A stretch of DNA of 33,521 nucleotides from Candidatus Rifleibacteriota bacterium (GCA_017417215.1 JAFPZP010000060.1:1-33521), one strand, 5' to 3'. Numbered from the stretch's first letter, positions 9,516-19,696 are shown. The notes: a model not told the origin generated them from the sequence alone. Translations and numbers: made by a program.

Positions 9516-10145
9516 TTATCTTCTAGCTATTACAGTAGAAGCTCCCGTAACTTTTTGACCTATTTTCACATCAATCTTTGCATCTAATGGCATAAAGATT
9601 TCTGTTCTAGAACCAAATCTAATTAATCCGAAACGTTCTCCTAATTGAGTTTCATCACCAGGATTCTTCCAGCATATTATTCTTCTGGCAATTAAACCAG
9701 CTATCTGTTTAACAAGAACTCTGTAACCGTCAGGACTTTCAATTCCAACTGAATTCTGTTCATTATCTGTAGAAGCTTTTGGTTCAAAAGCTGCCATGAA
9801 TTTCCCAGGTGCATATTGTCTGTATGCTATTTTCCCTTTAATTGGAGAACGATTAATATGGACATCAAATATAGATAAGAAAATAGTAACACGCTTTGCT
9901 GGACCATCAATAAATGGAGCGTGTTCTACAGAATCAATTCCAATGACTCTGCCATCAGCAGGTGAAACAATCAAACCTTCACCTTCAGGAATCTTACGTT
10001 CAGGATCTCTAAAGAAATAAAGAGTAAAACCTGTAAGAAGATAGAAAAGCCTACCAATCCATTTATTAATATATGAAGTACAAATTCCCAAAGCCAAAAA
10101 GACTCCTGCAAATTTAAACCCCTCTTTATGAATTGGACTTCTCAT
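9516..10145 (-). CDS. psd: Phosphatidylserine decarboxylase, short form
   Basis: Converts phosphatidylserine to phosphatidylethanolamine using a pyruvoyl group made by self-cleavage. At 209 residues it is the short type. A membrane-associated N-terminal hydrophobic region (about 10-45) is followed by the conserved VHINRSP and APGKF..A segments and by the cleavage site at Gly178-Ser179 in RFGSRTEIF; Ser179 should become the pyruvoyl residue. AAGGAGA lies about 8 nt before the ATG, and a near-consensus sigma70 promoter stands 34-63 nt upstream. It is the first gene of the psd-pssA unit. Confidence 0.93.
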   Translation of the reverse strand: MRSPIHKEGFKFAGVFLALGICTSYINKWIGRLFYLLTGFTLYFFRDPERKIPEGEGLIVSPADGRVIGIDSVEHAPFIDGPAKRVTIFLSIFDVHINRSPIKGKIAYRQYAPGKFMAAFEPKASTDNEQNSVGIESPDGYRVLVKQIAGLIARRIICWKNPGDETQLGERFGLIRFGSRTEIFMPLDAKIDVKIGQKVTGASTVIARR

Positions 10146-10178
10146 AGAACGTTTCTCCTTACCTATATGTTAAACAGT

Positions 10179-10208
10179 ATTATAATTCCAAGTTTAATAT
10201 GATGTCAA
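10179..10208 (-). promoter_or_regulatory. Sigma70-type promoter of psd-pssA
   Basis: On the minus strand: perfect TTGACA (10208-10203), 18-nt spacer, perfect TATAAT (10184-10179). The expected start is near 10172, giving a leader of about 27 nt that contains the AAGGAG ribosome site. This is the best promoter in the window. Confidence 0.85.
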
Positions 10209-10220
10209 TCCTACCCCGAA

Positions 10221-10246
10221 TAAAAATGCTTAAATCATAAGATTTA
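10221..10246 (-). terminator. Weak terminator after the clostripain-family gene
   Basis: A 6-bp A/T-rich palindrome (10231-10236 with 10241-10246, 4-nt loop) followed on the minus strand by a T-rich stretch. It lies just after the stop at 10250 and before the psd promoter. The stem is weak, so this is tentative. Confidence 0.35.
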
Positions 10247-10249
10247 TAA

Positions 10250-12127
10250 TTACTTATTATTCGGCATCATAGCGTCAAGAATCTTACCCCAGTCAGTAAG
10301 AGTAAGAAACTTCAAATGATAATACTCATTAGCCGGCAAGATGCCATTATAATAAGCATTGTAAACATCTTTTTCAGGGAATGTAATAGAAATTCCATTC
10401 GCATTTTTTAAGGAATCAGAATACTTACTGTATTTAACCATGGAATCAAAGGCATCAGATAAAGCATCGCTTTCTATTTTTACATTCAATAAAACATTAT
10501 AGCTTTCTTTGACTAACTGTTTTAAGTCCACAAATTCCTTAAATGCTGAAAAACTCTGTATGACATCACCGCTAACTTCTTCACCGTCATTAGTTGTTTT
10601 TAAAGTTCTTATATTATAAATAAGCGGTGCATAAGTATTTATATTTTTATAAATAGCTTCGAAATAGTTTTTACAGCAGCTTACATAATTTGGAACAACA
10701 GAATTATCTATCAGACTGATTCCTGTATCTATAACATTAGGCTGATTTACATATTTATCGGAATACAGCTTACAAATCAGCTCGGCTCTATCAAAAGCTG
10801 TCGTATTGTTTATGTTTCTTTCTGATATTTCCTTAAAGAAATCATTATAAGGTATACCCTCTGCTGGCATCAAAGCCTGTGAGAATACAGTATATTCAGC
10901 TAAATTGCTAAATTCATATGCAGTTTCTATACAGCCCATATTACAAGCGTCGAGAACAATCATATCAAACTTTCTATTTGAAGCATTAAGTTGATTGAAA
11001 GCCAATTCAATGCCAGAAGCTATATTCAAGACTGTGCCTGTTGCTACTGATGTGACATCATTCATAAATACAGCTCTATTAGAGGCAAGTATTCTTTCAT
11101 GATCTCTCCACCCTCCTCCATGAGAGCTTAGAATCAGCGAATAACCTTTTGCTGGATATTCTCTAACAGACAACTCGATGAATTTTTCTATAGCTAAGGC
11201 ATTTGTGGAATCAACGTCACCTATCTCATATAGTAATTTCAGCTTATTGCCATCAAGTCTGTATGCTGCTCCTCCAGCTTTATTTAATAGAGGTAAGGAA
11301 TGGGAAGTATCGAAAGCTATTAAAACTTCTGTATTTGAGGGCAAACCAGCTTTGGCAATACTATTTATTGTGTTTTCCATGAATATTCCTAAATCATTGT
11401 CTCCAGCAAAATAAAAAAGGAAAACATGTTCTTTAGGATAAGCTCCGGAACCACCATCATTTAAAGATGATGCCATAGCAGTATAAGTATCTTTTATTAA
11501 TGGAACTTCTGATAAAGGAGTATTTACTAATAATTCAGGATTTTTTTCGATAACTTCAGCAATAGCATCAACAGTGGTTTGGATATATTTATCTTCTATA
11601 AACTCAGGTTTAACTCTTTTGCCGTATCTGTCTCTGAGAGTTCTGGCAATATAAGAACGAGCAGTAGAATAAATATTTATTGTAACATTGATTTCGCCTG
11701 ACAAACCAGTTGAAGAAGCTCCCATCCATTCAAAAGCAATATTTTTATTAGAGCTATTCTGACAAAAAATAACGACCTGCTCTCTAGGCTCCATTTCAGA
11801 AAAAGAAAACTCACCATTTGCGCTAATGCTAGCAACATTAACATTATCGTCTTGAATACTCAGATTAAAAACTGATAAATCTCTAAATTGGTAATCATTA
11901 TTCCCACATAAAGAGGTTGGGAATTTAATATTGTTAAGTTTAACCTTGCCGTAAAGTCTTAATGTATCTGTTTTTTCTTCAGGGAAAACAGCTGAACCGT
12001 GATGATGGTGACAACCTGTCAGTATTATTGAAAATATGAAAAAAAACAGAAGTAAAAAAAACTTCAAAAAGCTGTTATTGCGAGGCACTGAAAATGTCAT
12101 GGCAATACTGCTTTTTGAAGTTTTCAT
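10250..12127 (-). CDS. Clostripain-family (C11) cysteine peptidase lipoprotein
   Basis: Predicted lipoprotein of 625 residues. A long basic then hydrophobic N-terminus ends in the lipobox ILTGC, with Cys39 the lipidation site, followed at once by four His. Residues about 50-225 form a beta-rich N-terminal region of unknown fold. The peptidase begins at FLFYFAGDNDLG (about 236) and carries the expected dyad: His336 in LSSHGGGW and Cys395 in VLDACNMGC. Clostripain relatives usually cleave after basic residues; specificity here is not shown. The start ATG is preceded by a heptad array rich in AGGAG motifs (12128-12161) that begins at the serS stop, so the gene is probably co-transcribed with serS. 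An internal ATG at residue 10 would still leave a signal sequence. Confidence 0.88.
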   Translation of the reverse strand: MKTSKSSIAMTFSVPRNNSFLKFFLLLFFFIFSIILTGCHHHHGSAVFPEEKTDTLRLYGKVKLNNIKFPTSLCGNNDYQFRDLSVFNLSIQDDNVNVASISANGEFSFSEMEPREQVVIFCQNSSNKNIAFEWMGASSTGLSGEINVTINIYSTARSYIARTLRDRYGKRVKPEFIEDKYIQTTVDAIAEVIEKNPELLVNTPLSEVPLIKDTYTAMASSLNDGGSGAYPKEHVFLFYFAGDNDLGIFMENTINSIAKAGLPSNTEVLIAFDTSHSLPLLNKAGGAAYRLDGNKLKLLYEIGDVDSTNALAIEKFIELSVREYPAKGYSLILSSHGGGWRDHERILASNRAVFMNDVTSVATGTVLNIASGIELAFNQLNASNRKFDMIVLDACNMGCIETAYEFSNLAEYTVFSQALMPAEGIPYNDFFKEISERNINNTTAFDRAELICKLYSDKYVNQPNVIDTGISLIDNSVVPNYVSCCKNYFEAIYKNINTYAPLIYNIRTLKTTNDGEEVSGDVIQSFSAFKEFVDLKQLVKESYNVLLNVKIESDALSDAFDSMVKYSKYSDSLKNANGISITFPEKDVYNAYYNGILPANEYYHLKFLTLTDWGKILDAMMPNNK

Positions 12128-12158
12128 TCCTAATTCCTAACTCCTAACTCCTCATTCC

Positions 12159-12161
<3 letters not shown>
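12128..12161 (-). repeat. Heptad array with tandem Shine-Dalgarno-like motifs between serS and the C11 peptidase
   Basis: On the minus strand five 7-bp units of the pattern TGAGGAA / TTAGGAG / TTAGGAA run from the serS stop codon to the peptidase ATG. The serS TGA lies in the first unit. Each unit supplies an AGGA core, two of them full AGGAG, and the last sits right before the ATG. Confidence 0.85.
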
Positions 12162-13620
<1,459 letters not shown>

Positions 13621-13658
13621 TAGTTTAGGTTAATTTTTTTTTGTATTGTTTTTGATTT

Positions 13659-13712
13659 AAAAATCTCCCTGTCATGCATAATATGCATGACATCCCTCTT
13701 TAAAAAAGAGGG
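13659..13712 (+). repeat. Two-hairpin palindromic element, copy A
   Basis: A TCTCCCT lead is followed by a 9-bp stem, GTCATGCAT paired with ATGCATGAC (13671-13679 and 13683-13691), and then a CCCTCTTT...AAAGAGGG stem (13694-13701 and 13705-13712). It shares its architecture with copies at 19048, 22319, 22418 and 29241. It is noncoding and lies between the aminotransferase and serS. Confidence 0.75.
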
Positions 13713-13732
13713 TATTTATAAGAATAGTCTGG

Positions 13733-13760
13733 CTTATATCTTATATCTTATATCTTATAG
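13733..13760 (-). repeat. TAAGATA heptad array after the aminotransferase gene
   Basis: Nearly four copies of the heptad, written TATCTTA on the plus strand, 15 nt downstream of the aminotransferase stop. The same heptad follows the pssA and 165-residue exported-protein genes. Confidence 0.8.
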
Positions 13761-13774
13761 CTTAAGTCTTTTTC

Positions 13775-15073
13775 TTAAAGTAGCTGTCTCATATGTGAAT
13801 CAATATTAGCCTTATATCGTTTGTAAGACTTTAATGATGAAGCAACAATCTGAATGCTTCGTCTCATTTTATCCGGTGAAACAACAAGAGCTATTCTAAC
13901 TTCATTTTTACCAAGATCCGGGTCTAGATAAAAATTCTTGGCAGGTGTCAAAGCTACTGTTTCACCACTCATATTAAAGTGTTCAAGAGTATAGTGACAG
14001 AATTCATTTACATCATCTAATTCAGGGAATTTTATCATTACATAAAAAGCGCCCTTAGGTCTTGAAACAATAGTATGAGGCAGATATTTATGAATAGCTT
14101 CCATAGTAGCGTCGAGACGTTCCTTATAAATATTTCTAAAATCTTCAATATATTCCGGTCGCCACATTGCAGCATCATAGCAGTTTGCTACGCCATATTG
14201 CATCATATCGGATATACAAGCTACAGTGTGGGCATTAACCAGTGCTATAGTGTTAACTATCGGCTGTAAAGAAATAACAAAACCTATTCTTGAACCGCAT
14301 AATGAGAAAGTTTTGCTTGCAGAATCTACAACAATCATTCTATTTATAAGCATTTCGTTCAACTCGTCATCATGCAAATCAATTTGCAAAACACTGACTG
14401 CTTCTTCATCACCTAATATCATTTCACGATAAACTTCATCGCTAATCAGATAAATATCATGTTCAATACAGATTCTAGCAAGTCTTTCCAATTCTTCATA
14501 ACTCATGATTCTTCCAGAAGGATTATTTGGAGTATTTATAAGAATTGCTTTGGTTTTATCTGTAATATAGCTTTCAATTACATCAGTATCCGGAAGAGCA
14601 AAATTATTTTCTGCTTGGGTAGGAATAGATTTAAGAACTCCACCGGCTATTGCTAAAAAACCTTGGTATGGAGAGAAAAATGGGTCAAATGTTATTACTT
14701 CATCGCCAGGATTACAGATAGTTAAAAATATATTGCTCAAACAGTGAGAAGCACCAGCACAAACAAGAATATTTTCTGTATCTATAACAAGATGGTCTAC
14801 GCCCCGTCTATCAAAATAACTGTTTAAATAACGGGCATAGGTTTCTCTCAAATATGTTTCACCATTATAAGGAGTATAATTAATCTGTCTTGATTCAACT
14901 TTTTTAATTATTCCATCAACGAATTCAGGAATACAAGGAATATCAGGCTGACCGATATTAAGCTCATAAACAGTTTTACCCTGAGCAAGCAATTCTTTGG
15001 CAATAGCCATCATCTGTCGAATTGAGCTTGGTTTTAAAAGCTTGGAACGTTCAGCATATTTAGGTTCTATCAT
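13775..15073 (-). CDS. Pyridoxal-phosphate aminotransferase, class I/II
   Basis: Fold-type I aminotransferase of 432 residues, aspartate-aminotransferase-like. Visible landmarks are the N-terminal NIGQPDIP substrate loop (about 39-46), TPNNPSGR with the conserved Asn at about 183-184, SDEVY with PLP-binding Asp212 and Tyr215, and the Schiff-base Lys254 in SASKTFSLCGSRIG. NEVRIALV near the C-terminus carries the carboxylate-binding Arg. GGGGAGG about 8 nt before the ATG supports the start. The amino-acid substrate cannot be told from sequence alone; aspartate or an aromatic or branched amino acid are all possible. It stands divergent to the FN3 gene and upstream of serS. Confidence 0.88.
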   Translation of the reverse strand: MIEPKYAERSKLLKPSSIRQMMAIAKELLAQGKTVYELNIGQPDIPCIPEFVDGIIKKVESRQINYTPYNGETYLRETYARYLNSYFDRRGVDHLVIDTENILVCAGASHCLSNIFLTICNPGDEVITFDPFFSPYQGFLAIAGGVLKSIPTQAENNFALPDTDVIESYITDKTKAILINTPNNPSGRIMSYEELERLARICIEHDIYLISDEVYREMILGDEEAVSVLQIDLHDDELNEMLINRMIVVDSASKTFSLCGSRIGFVISLQPIVNTIALVNAHTVACISDMMQYGVANCYDAAMWRPEYIEDFRNIYKERLDATMEAIHKYLPHTIVSRPKGAFYVMIKFPELDDVNEFCHYTLEHFNMSGETVALTPAKNFYLDPDLGKNEVRIALVVSPDKMRRSIQIVASSLKSYKRYKANIDSHMRQLL

Positions 15074-15240
15074 ATTAACTACCTCCCCACCGTTATGTAA
15101 GTATTCTAAGTTATTTTATCAATTTGAGCAAGATTATTTATATCACTAAGATTTTTGCTATAAAAAACTTGTAATTCTAAAAAAAATAAATAAATTAAAT
15201 ATGAATATTAATTATTCTATCTTATAAAATCGGTACAATA

Positions 15241-16869
15241 ATGAAAAAGACAGGTTTAATTAGCACAAAATTAAATCCTATTTTGTTTATTATAATTCTT
15301 ATAGGATTAATAGTTGTTTCAGGAACATTATTAAACGCTGAAAACACAGAAGCGGACAATTATTTTCAACAATGTCCTGAAGTAACCCATCTCAGTAACA
15401 AAAGCATAGAAGTCAGATGGAATTGTTTTCCCGATTCAGATGAAACCACTCATTATCAGGTCATGTTGAACCATACTTATTATGCTTTCTCAACAAAGAA
15501 CAGAAAACAAGTCTGTAATTATCTTACTCCTGCATCAGATATAGAAGTTAGAGTTGTAACTTTTCATAAAGGTGAGTTCAGAGGAATATCAAGTATAACC
15601 CAAATACTTATGAGAACTGAACCTCCTGTATTTGCTGTTACAGATATAGCTACAGCTTCATTTAATATTACATGGTCAGGAGTACAAACAGCTACTTCAT
15701 ATAATGTTTATAACGATACAAAACTAATAGGTTCCAAAAGTGAATCAGGAACAGACAATAAACTATTATTAAGCGGGTTCGAACCTGGTGAACTGCTGAA
15801 AATATCAATGACAGCAGTAAATCCTTCTGGTGAATCTCCCAAGTCTGAAGTTAAAGAAGTTCAGTTGCTTCCAGTTGCTTCTTTAACAATGACCATTCCA
15901 AATAAATCGATCACATCTACTTCATTCAAGGTAAAATGGACAAAACAACCTTACGCTACAGGTTACAGAATACTTATCAATGAAGAGTCTTTTGCTACAG
16001 TAGATGCTGATACTGAGGAGTTTGAGGTTACTGGGCTGACTGCGGGAACCTCAGTCAGTGTAAAAATTGCTGTAATGAATTCTTCTGGGGAAGATCCAAT
16101 AGATGAAGCTATAATAGTTCAATTAAAACCTGACGCCCCTATCTTGACTGCTACAGATATTTCTTCTTATTCATGCACACTGACATGGTCTGTAGCCAAT
16201 GGTGCAAACAATTACAAGATATTTGAAAACGGTGACAATGCCATTTTTAATGTTCCTTCCACTATAACAAATGTAACAATAACCGAAAATGTTATTCCTG
16301 GAGAAACATTTCACTACAAAGTAAGAGCTGTTAATGATATTGGTGAATCTGAAGACTCAAATATAGTTGAAGTCACCTATCTGCCAAGCACAGCAACGAC
16401 AGAACCCGATAATAACACTGCTCCAGCACCTGTTAATTCAAACAGATTGCTTTCATCTAGCTTTAGCATTCCTAAAGCCCATTTTTCTGATGCCCTCAAA
16501 CAAAAACAAGTCGTAGCAGTATATTTCCCTGACGATTTAAAAGGAGCAGAACTGGATTTAGAAGTTGAATATCTGGAAATGCTAGCAGAAGCCCCTGAAC
16601 TGCAAGACATAAGATTCTATGCAATATTTAACAACGAAATAATTAAAAGAGATAAGCTTCCTGAAAACCTAAGATTTAAAAGAGCCAGAGCTAGTGATAA
16701 AATAGTTATTCCAGGTAAAATCCCAGTTGTAAGGTTTTATGGAGAAGGTGGAATATTAAGAAGCGAAATACTGATTTCTATTCCGATTATGACACCTACA
16801 GACGTTTATAAAGCATTACCTGAAGCGATGGAAAAAAGAAGCAAAGTAACCCATCTCTATCACGAATAA
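15241..16869 (+). CDS. Exported fibronectin type III protein with a thioredoxin-like C-terminal domain
   Basis: Protein of 542 residues with an N-terminal hydrophobic segment (about 13-32) that serves as signal peptide or anchor. Four FN3-like domains can be laid out at about 45-123, 127-208, 213-296 and 299-381, each with the W-in-strand-B and Y/V..AVN.SGES pattern. A Pro/Thr-rich linker leads to a C-terminal domain (about 405-535) with thioredoxin-like order: VVAVYFPDD, helix, IRFYAIFNN, then KIPVVRFYGEGG with the cis-Pro-like position. The usual CxxC is absent, so no redox activity is expected. No Shine-Dalgarno is visible before the ATG; a TATAAA at 15223-15228 raises the chance of a very short leader. 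Function unknown; adhesion or scaffolding would be inference. It ends at a shared terminator. Confidence 0.8.
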   Translation: MKKTGLISTKLNPILFIIILIGLIVVSGTLLNAENTEADNYFQQCPEVTHLSNKSIEVRWNCFPDSDETTHYQVMLNHTYYAFSTKNRKQVCNYLTPASDIEVRVVTFHKGEFRGISSITQILMRTEPPVFAVTDIATASFNITWSGVQTATSYNVYNDTKLIGSKSESGTDNKLLLSGFEPGELLKISMTAVNPSGESPKSEVKEVQLLPVASLTMTIPNKSITSTSFKVKWTKQPYATGYRILINEESFATVDADTEEFEVTGLTAGTSVSVKIAVMNSSGEDPIDEAIIVQLKPDAPILTATDISSYSCTLTWSVANGANNYKIFENGDNAIFNVPSTITNVTITENVIPGETFHYKVRAVNDIGESEDSNIVEVTYLPSTATTEPDNNTAPAPVNSNRLLSSSFSIPKAHFSDALKQKQVVAVYFPDDLKGAELDLEVEYLEMLAEAPELQDIRFYAIFNNEIIKRDKLPENLRFKRARASDKIVIPGKIPVVRFYGEGGILRSEILISIPIMTPTDVYKALPEAMEKRSKVTHLYHE

Positions 16870-16870
16870 C

Positions 16871-16903
16871 AAAAAAGAGGCTTAATAAATAAGCCTCTTT
16901 TTT
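16871..16903. terminator. Bidirectional terminator between convergent genes
   Basis: Perfect 14-bp arms (16871-16884 and 16890-16903) with a 5-nt loop. An A-run leads in and a T-run leads out, so it works in both directions, for the FN3 gene (plus) and the 66-residue Cys protein (minus). Confidence 0.9.
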
Positions 16904-16914
16904 TGTTTATTATA

Positions 16915-17115
16915 TTATTTTTTTTCTTCAATTCCGCGGCAGATATTATAATCAGGACAAGTTCCTTCTATTGTTCTGCATTCCAAAAGCCCCTGCCCTT
17001 TTCCGGCACAAGCCATAATCATACCAGTTGAACGGCGTGATTTGCGGTTTAGTTCTATTTTTTTATTTCTAAGTTCAACAACTTGTTCATCTGTAAGTGT
17101 TGCTGGATTAATCAT
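16915..17115 (-). CDS. Small four-cysteine protein, function unknown
   Basis: Small protein of 66 residues, not recognised. AAGGAG 7 nt before the ATG and a strong terminator after the stop support a real gene. The N-terminal half is a charged helix (LTDEQVVELRNKKIELNRKS) and the C-terminal half has Cys36, Cys46, Cys53 and Cys59 (spacing C-x9-C-x6-C-x5-C), which could bind a metal or form disulfides. There is no signal peptide, so a metal or Fe-S site in the cytoplasm is more likely than disulfides; this is inference. A weak promoter candidate lies upstream at 17155-17183. It is transcribed as its own short unit between the MBL-fold gene and the terminator. Confidence 0.7.
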   Translation of the reverse strand: MINPATLTDEQVVELRNKKIELNRKSRRSTGMIMACAGKGQGLLECRTIEGTCPDYNICRGIEEKK

Positions 17116-17154
17116 TTTAAGACTCCTTTTGTCTTATGCAATTTATTGTTAGCA

Positions 17155-17183
17155 AGAATAAACGATTATTAACTAAATTTCAA
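17155..17183 (-). promoter_or_regulatory. Possible promoter of the small Cys protein
   Basis: Minus strand TTGAAA (17183-17178), 17-nt spacer, TATTCT (17160-17155). The -10 match is only moderate. It sits between the MBL-fold gene stop and this gene's start. Confidence 0.35.
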
Positions 17184-17229
17184 GTTAATTTATACAAATC
17201 CATAAAGTATAATGAATTTATATAATCTA

Positions 17230-18840
17230 CTAGAGCAGATTCAACAGGTTCTGAAGTTTCGCGCAGCGTTCAGATTCATCTTTGCAGTTTTCCATAAGCT
17301 CATTAATCTTGATAAGCAGTTCAGCCTTAAGATTGTGTGAGTCTCTGGTAAGTGATGAGTAAGCTGGTGCAGAAGAACGAACAAGAACATATTTAACCTT
17401 ATCGGGTTTCTTACTAAGCTCAACATCACCAACTTTAACGAACTGAAGAAGGTCGTATTCTTCACCCATTTTTGGGGCTATAGCCTTGAAACCACGTTCT
17501 TCTTTAATAAGTTTAACTAATGCCTCTGAAGACTCTGGTTCACCATGAGTAACGAATATATTTCGAGGTTCTTCTTCTACAGCTTTAAGCCATTTCATCA
17601 GACCATTCTGGTCAGCATGACCGCTATATCCATAAATAGACTCAACTTTGGCACCGACGTTTATTTCTTCGCCAAATATTCTGACTTTCTTAGCACCTTC
17701 GCTGATTAAACGGCCTAAGGTTCCCTCTGCCTGATAACCTACGAAAACTATAGTGTTTTTTGGGTCCCAAAGATTATGTTTTAAATGGTGTTTAATACGA
17801 CCCGCATCACACATACCGCTAGCAGACATAATAACAATATTATCTTTTTCGTTAAGAAGCTTAGATTCATCTACGGAATTTGTGAAATGAAAATCAGGAT
17901 GGTCAAACAAACCTCCCATCTGCTTCATGACGTTTGTAGCATCTTCATCATACATGTCTGGGTATTTTAAGAATACCTGAGTAATTTCCTTTGCAAGCGG
18001 AGAATCAACATAGACAGGTATTCTAGATATTTTATTACGTTTCTTAAGAATAAGAATATCGTGAAGCAAATCCTGAGTTCTTTCTAATGAAAAAGCTGGA
18101 ATAATAATTTTTCCACCGCGTTTTTCAGCATCTGCAAAGACTTCCGCAATCTTATTCAATCTCTGCTCTTTTGTTACGATATCTCTGTTCCTGTCACCGT
18201 AAGTAGATTCTATAAGCAGAAAATCCATCGCCTTAATACGGTCAGGGTCATTGATAATCGGGTGGTCATCTTCACCCAAGTCTCCTGAAAAGACTATTTT
18301 TCTAGTTTCATTGCCTTCTTTTACGTTTATTTCAATAAAAGAAGAGCCTAATACGTGCCCCGCATTATGGAAAGTGACATCGATATTTTTTGCAGGAGCA
18401 AAAGCTCTATAGCGTTCTATGCCTCTCAATAGACTAATTGCATTATCAGCATCTATTTCATCATAAATTGGTGTAACAGGTGGAATTCCTTTACGTTCGT
18501 TGCGCTTGTTCAACTGAAAGACTTCAACTTCTTGTATTCGCGCAGAATCTGGAAGTAGGTATTTAAGCAAATCTACAGTAGGAAGAGTTGCATAAATCAT
18601 TCCATGAAAGCCTTTTTTAACCAGTTTTGGCAACAAACCCGTATGGTCTATATGGGCATGAGTTATAAGAACAAAATCTATTGAGGCCGGGTCGAAAGCA
18701 AATTCTTTATAGTTGTTTTCTTTCAAAGTTTTATTACCTTGAAACATTCCGCAGTCTACAAGAAACTTTGAACCAGCAGCTTCAACAAGGTAACAGGAAC
18801 CAGTAACACAACCAGCGGCACCATGAAAGGATATCTTCAT
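17230..18840 (-). CDS. MBL-fold / beta-CASP RNase-like protein (CPSF73 / YSH1-like)
   Basis: Protein of 536 residues with the metallo-beta-lactamase zinc motif His61-x-His63-x-Asp65-His66 (THAHIDHTG), the GHVLGSSFIEI and FSGDLGEDDHPI histidine/aspartate motifs and a beta-CASP insert (about 210-400). SASGMCDAGRIKHHL, GYQAEGTLGR and the C-terminal RMMBL motif YSGHADQNGL followed by VTHGEPESSEAL are typical of the KH-free prokaryotic CPSF73-like nucleases. An additional tail of about 70-80 residues follows the core. The likely role is RNA processing or decay in the cytoplasm; endo- versus exonuclease activity cannot be decided. AAGGAAA about 8 nt before the ATG supports the start. Confidence 0.9.
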   Translation of the reverse strand: MKISFHGAAGCVTGSCYLVEAAGSKFLVDCGMFQGNKTLKENNYKEFAFDPASIDFVLITHAHIDHTGLLPKLVKKGFHGMIYATLPTVDLLKYLLPDSARIQEVEVFQLNKRNERKGIPPVTPIYDEIDADNAISLLRGIERYRAFAPAKNIDVTFHNAGHVLGSSFIEINVKEGNETRKIVFSGDLGEDDHPIINDPDRIKAMDFLLIESTYGDRNRDIVTKEQRLNKIAEVFADAEKRGGKIIIPAFSLERTQDLLHDILILKKRNKISRIPVYVDSPLAKEITQVFLKYPDMYDEDATNVMKQMGGLFDHPDFHFTNSVDESKLLNEKDNIVIMSASGMCDAGRIKHHLKHNLWDPKNTIVFVGYQAEGTLGRLISEGAKKVRIFGEEINVGAKVESIYGYSGHADQNGLMKWLKAVEEEPRNIFVTHGEPESSEALVKLIKEERGFKAIAPKMGEEYDLLQFVKVGDVELSKKPDKVKYVLVRSSAPAYSSLTRDSHNLKAELLIKINELMENCKDESERCAKLQNLLNLL

Positions 18841-19198
18841 TTTTACTTTCCTTTATTTATATGAGACATAAGATTTAAGATATAAGATGTAAGATTTTAG
18901 TTGTTATTGTTTTTGGTAGTTATTGTAGTTATTGTTTCATCTAAGCTTTGCAAGCTAACTTACGATATAACAATAAAAACAACAAAAACCAACTACAATG
19001 AAAACGATCTTCAATCTCCATTTTTGGTCTTCTATTCTCCCGATGCGCCCCCAGTTTAGCTGGGGGAGCTGTCAGCTTGCTGACTGAAGGGGTCTTCTCC
19101 TAACCAATAACTACAACAAAAACCAACTACCCTAAAAACTATCTTTAATCTTCAATCTTCTATCTTATATCTCCATTTTTAATCTTATATCTTATATC
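18841..19198. repeat. Repeat-filled gap: heptads, GTAGTT/GTT-rich repeats and a palindromic element
   Basis: No gene is visible. It holds a TAAGATA-like heptad tract (18864-18898, plus orientation), a GTTATTGTAGTTATTG-type repeat (18898-18938) with inverted partners at 18969-19002 and 19102-19140, two-hairpin element copy E (19048-19092) and another TATCTTA heptad tract up to the stop of the 165-residue exported gene (about 19159-19198). Confidence 0.75.
19048..19092 (-). repeat. Two-hairpin palindromic element, copy E
   Basis: CCCCCAG...CTGGGGG stem (19048-19054 and 19060-19066), then GTCAG...CTGAC (19071-19075 and 19080-19084) and a closing GGGG. Read on the minus strand it has the same order as copies A-C: a C-rich lead, a variable GTC...GAC stem, then the C-run/G-run stem. 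Confidence 0.65.
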
Positions 19199-19696
19199 TT
19201 ACTTCTTATCAGACTTAGTAGTCTTATAAGTAATCATTGATACAACACCAACACCGTATACACGGTCTATCTTTGCTGGGTTTAGAGAGGTAGAGGGAAC
19301 CAGACCCTGAATATAGAATTTTTCGCCTTTATCAAGAGTAGATTCAACAGCATAAACCATCTGAACCTGGTCAACTTTGTCTTTTGGACCAGTTATCTGA
19401 CAGGCACCAGCATCTAAACCTTGCCCAACAGTAAGAATAGGAACAACCTTAGTTGCTTCAACGTTTGGAACTGATTTGTCATTTAAAGCTTTATTGGCTG
19501 CATCATTCAAGGCTGGACCAAATTGTTTGATAAGAGCAACTATACCTATACCTTTTAATAAAGCCTTAGCATCTTCTTTTAATGTCTTAGTATTAAGATT
19601 CTTAAAATTAAATAAACCGCCGTCTACAGTTTGTAAAATAGATGTAAACATAAAGAAAACAACAAGTACAGAAAGAAACTTTTCACGTTTGGTCAT
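19199..19696 (-). CDS. Small exported protein, function unknown
   Basis: Protein of 165 residues, not recognised. A clear signal peptide (MTKREKFLSVLVVFFMFTSI) ends near TVDG at about 26. The mature part has an amphipathic segment (about 30-70), KVVPILTVGQGLDAGACQITG and a C-terminal half with VYAVEST, YIQGLVPS and YGVGVVSMITY that reads as beta strands. One Cys is present in the mature part. AAGGAC is 8 nt before the ATG, and a TTGACA promoter with a palindromic spacer lies upstream. It is monocistronic, with the PLD gene's terminator in front and repeat-filled DNA behind. No function is proposed. Confidence 0.75.
   Translation of the reverse strand: MTKREKFLSVLVVFFMFTSILQTVDGGLFNFKNLNTKTLKEDAKALLKGIGIVALIKQFGPALNDAANKALNDKSVPNVEATKVVPILTVGQGLDAGACQITGPKDKVDQVQMVYAVESTLDKGEKFYIQGLVPSTSLNPAKIDRVYGVGVVSMITYKTTKSDKK

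Noticed and set aside
18841-19198. Insertion-sequence remnant
   Set aside because: No transposase fragment or target duplication could be seen; the region is explained by short repeats and one two-hairpin element.
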